In this document: positions 63,791-64,000 of the stretch, in pieces
How positions within the stretch are numbered: position 1 is the stretch's first letter
Layout: each line of letters opens with the position of its first letter
Assembly (NCBI GenBank): GCA_013400155.1
Contig: VXBM01000341.1
Coordinates: 63,241 to 127,240, forward strand
Direction: 5' to 3'
DNA from: Helopsaltes ochotensis
Taxonomy: Eukaryota; Chordata; Aves; Passeriformes; Locustellidae
Length of the DNA: 64,000 bases
The notes under the pieces: model-generated
What the model saw: only the letters and a program-made list of their open reading frames with translations
What the model was told of the DNA's origin: nothing
Database searches by the model: none
Program-made: the position numbers and the translations under genes

Positions 63791-64000
63791 AGCCCCAGTG
63801 CCTCTCCCCCGTGCCCAGAACTTCCAGCTGACCAGCAGTTTATGGTGCTTCCCTCTTCAGGGCCACAGGAAAATCTACAGCAAATGCACCCACAATTCTT
63901 GTGTTTGATTTGCACTATTACTGTGAATGCACAAGAAGTGCATGGGAACAGATGTAAGAATGGGGGCATTTTAGCATGTCAGTGATGCTCTGTGTTGTGC
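63791..64000. other. right edge, nothing recognised
   Basis: Unassigned intronic sequence; no exon seen before the window ends. Confidence 0.4.

Larger units (their letters stand above)
871..64000 (-). other. VTI1A: last intron of VTI1A (open at the right edge)
   Basis: From the acceptor at 871 to the right edge I find no further exon that I recognise as VTI1A; in particular I do not find the Qb-SNARE helix exon. The inferred intron is at least 63.1 kb, including a 105-base gap. Mammalian VTI1A is also a very large gene, so this is plausible. Its contents are old interspersed repeats, microsatellites and unassigned AT-rich DNA. A short exon could have been missed by eye. Confidence 0.65.

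Noticed and set aside
1..64000. CRISPR array, bacterial operon, tRNA or rRNA gene
   Set aside because: No regularly spaced direct repeats, no tRNA B-box-like sequence in a foldable context and no rRNA-like blocks; the DNA is vertebrate intron.
1..64000. Intact endogenous retrovirus or recent avian CR1
   Set aside because: No long terminal repeats, primer-binding site, gag/pol frames or the avian CR1 3' tail of repeated attctatg units were found; a gatagaatagaat string near 9077 is too short to count.

Overview
The window looks like amniote nuclear DNA, most probably from a bird. It is AT-rich, has no dense coding, and carries ordinary vertebrate microsatellites. It contains only old, decayed transposon fossils (MIR-type SINEs, CR1/L2/L3-type LINEs, hAT-like and fold-back DNA elements). 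There is no recent L1, Alu-like element or intact endogenous retrovirus. The species cannot be fixed from the sequence.

The one gene I can name is at the left edge on the minus strand. The last coding exon of VTI1A, a Qb-SNARE of the Golgi and endosomes, lies at 777-870. It is a 30-residue tail that is almost entirely the C-terminal membrane anchor, directly preceded by a good 3' splice site. I recognised it from the IIQNRIL start, the single hydrophobic span and the short basic end. Positions 1-776 are then 3' UTR and downstream DNA. Everything from 871 to 64000 is read as the last intron of VTI1A on the minus strand, so that intron is at least 63 kb. In other vertebrates TCF7L2 lies next to the 3' end of VTI1A, so it is expected beyond position 1. 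That is inference.

Layout: 0-2 kb holds the terminal exon and a weak candidate alternative last exon in the same splice phase (1881-1965). A CpG-enriched block lies at 4.4-5.1 kb and a smaller one at 11.0-11.24 kb. From 12 to 17 kb there are two minus-oriented MIR fossils and two fold-back DNA-element fossils. A purine microsatellite is at 20.6 kb, a MIR at 26.8 kb, a CR1/L3-like piece at 30.8 kb and the best-preserved MIR at 32.0 kb. A cluster of old repeats at 36.7-37.3 kb ends at an assembly gap (37277-37381). At 46.2-46.6 kb is a decayed reverse-transcriptase fragment on the minus strand. Close to it, at 46.81 kb, is a 13-bp minisatellite in which every unit matches the NF-kB consensus. 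At 49.05-49.2 kb is a T/G tract with a G-quadruplex motif, at 56.3-56.9 kb an interrupted LINE 3' end, and at 58.86 kb a 41-base A tract. The rest is intronic DNA in which I see no gene.

I found no previously undescribed multi-gene system. All open frames in the window other than the VTI1A exon look like chance or repeat-derived frames.
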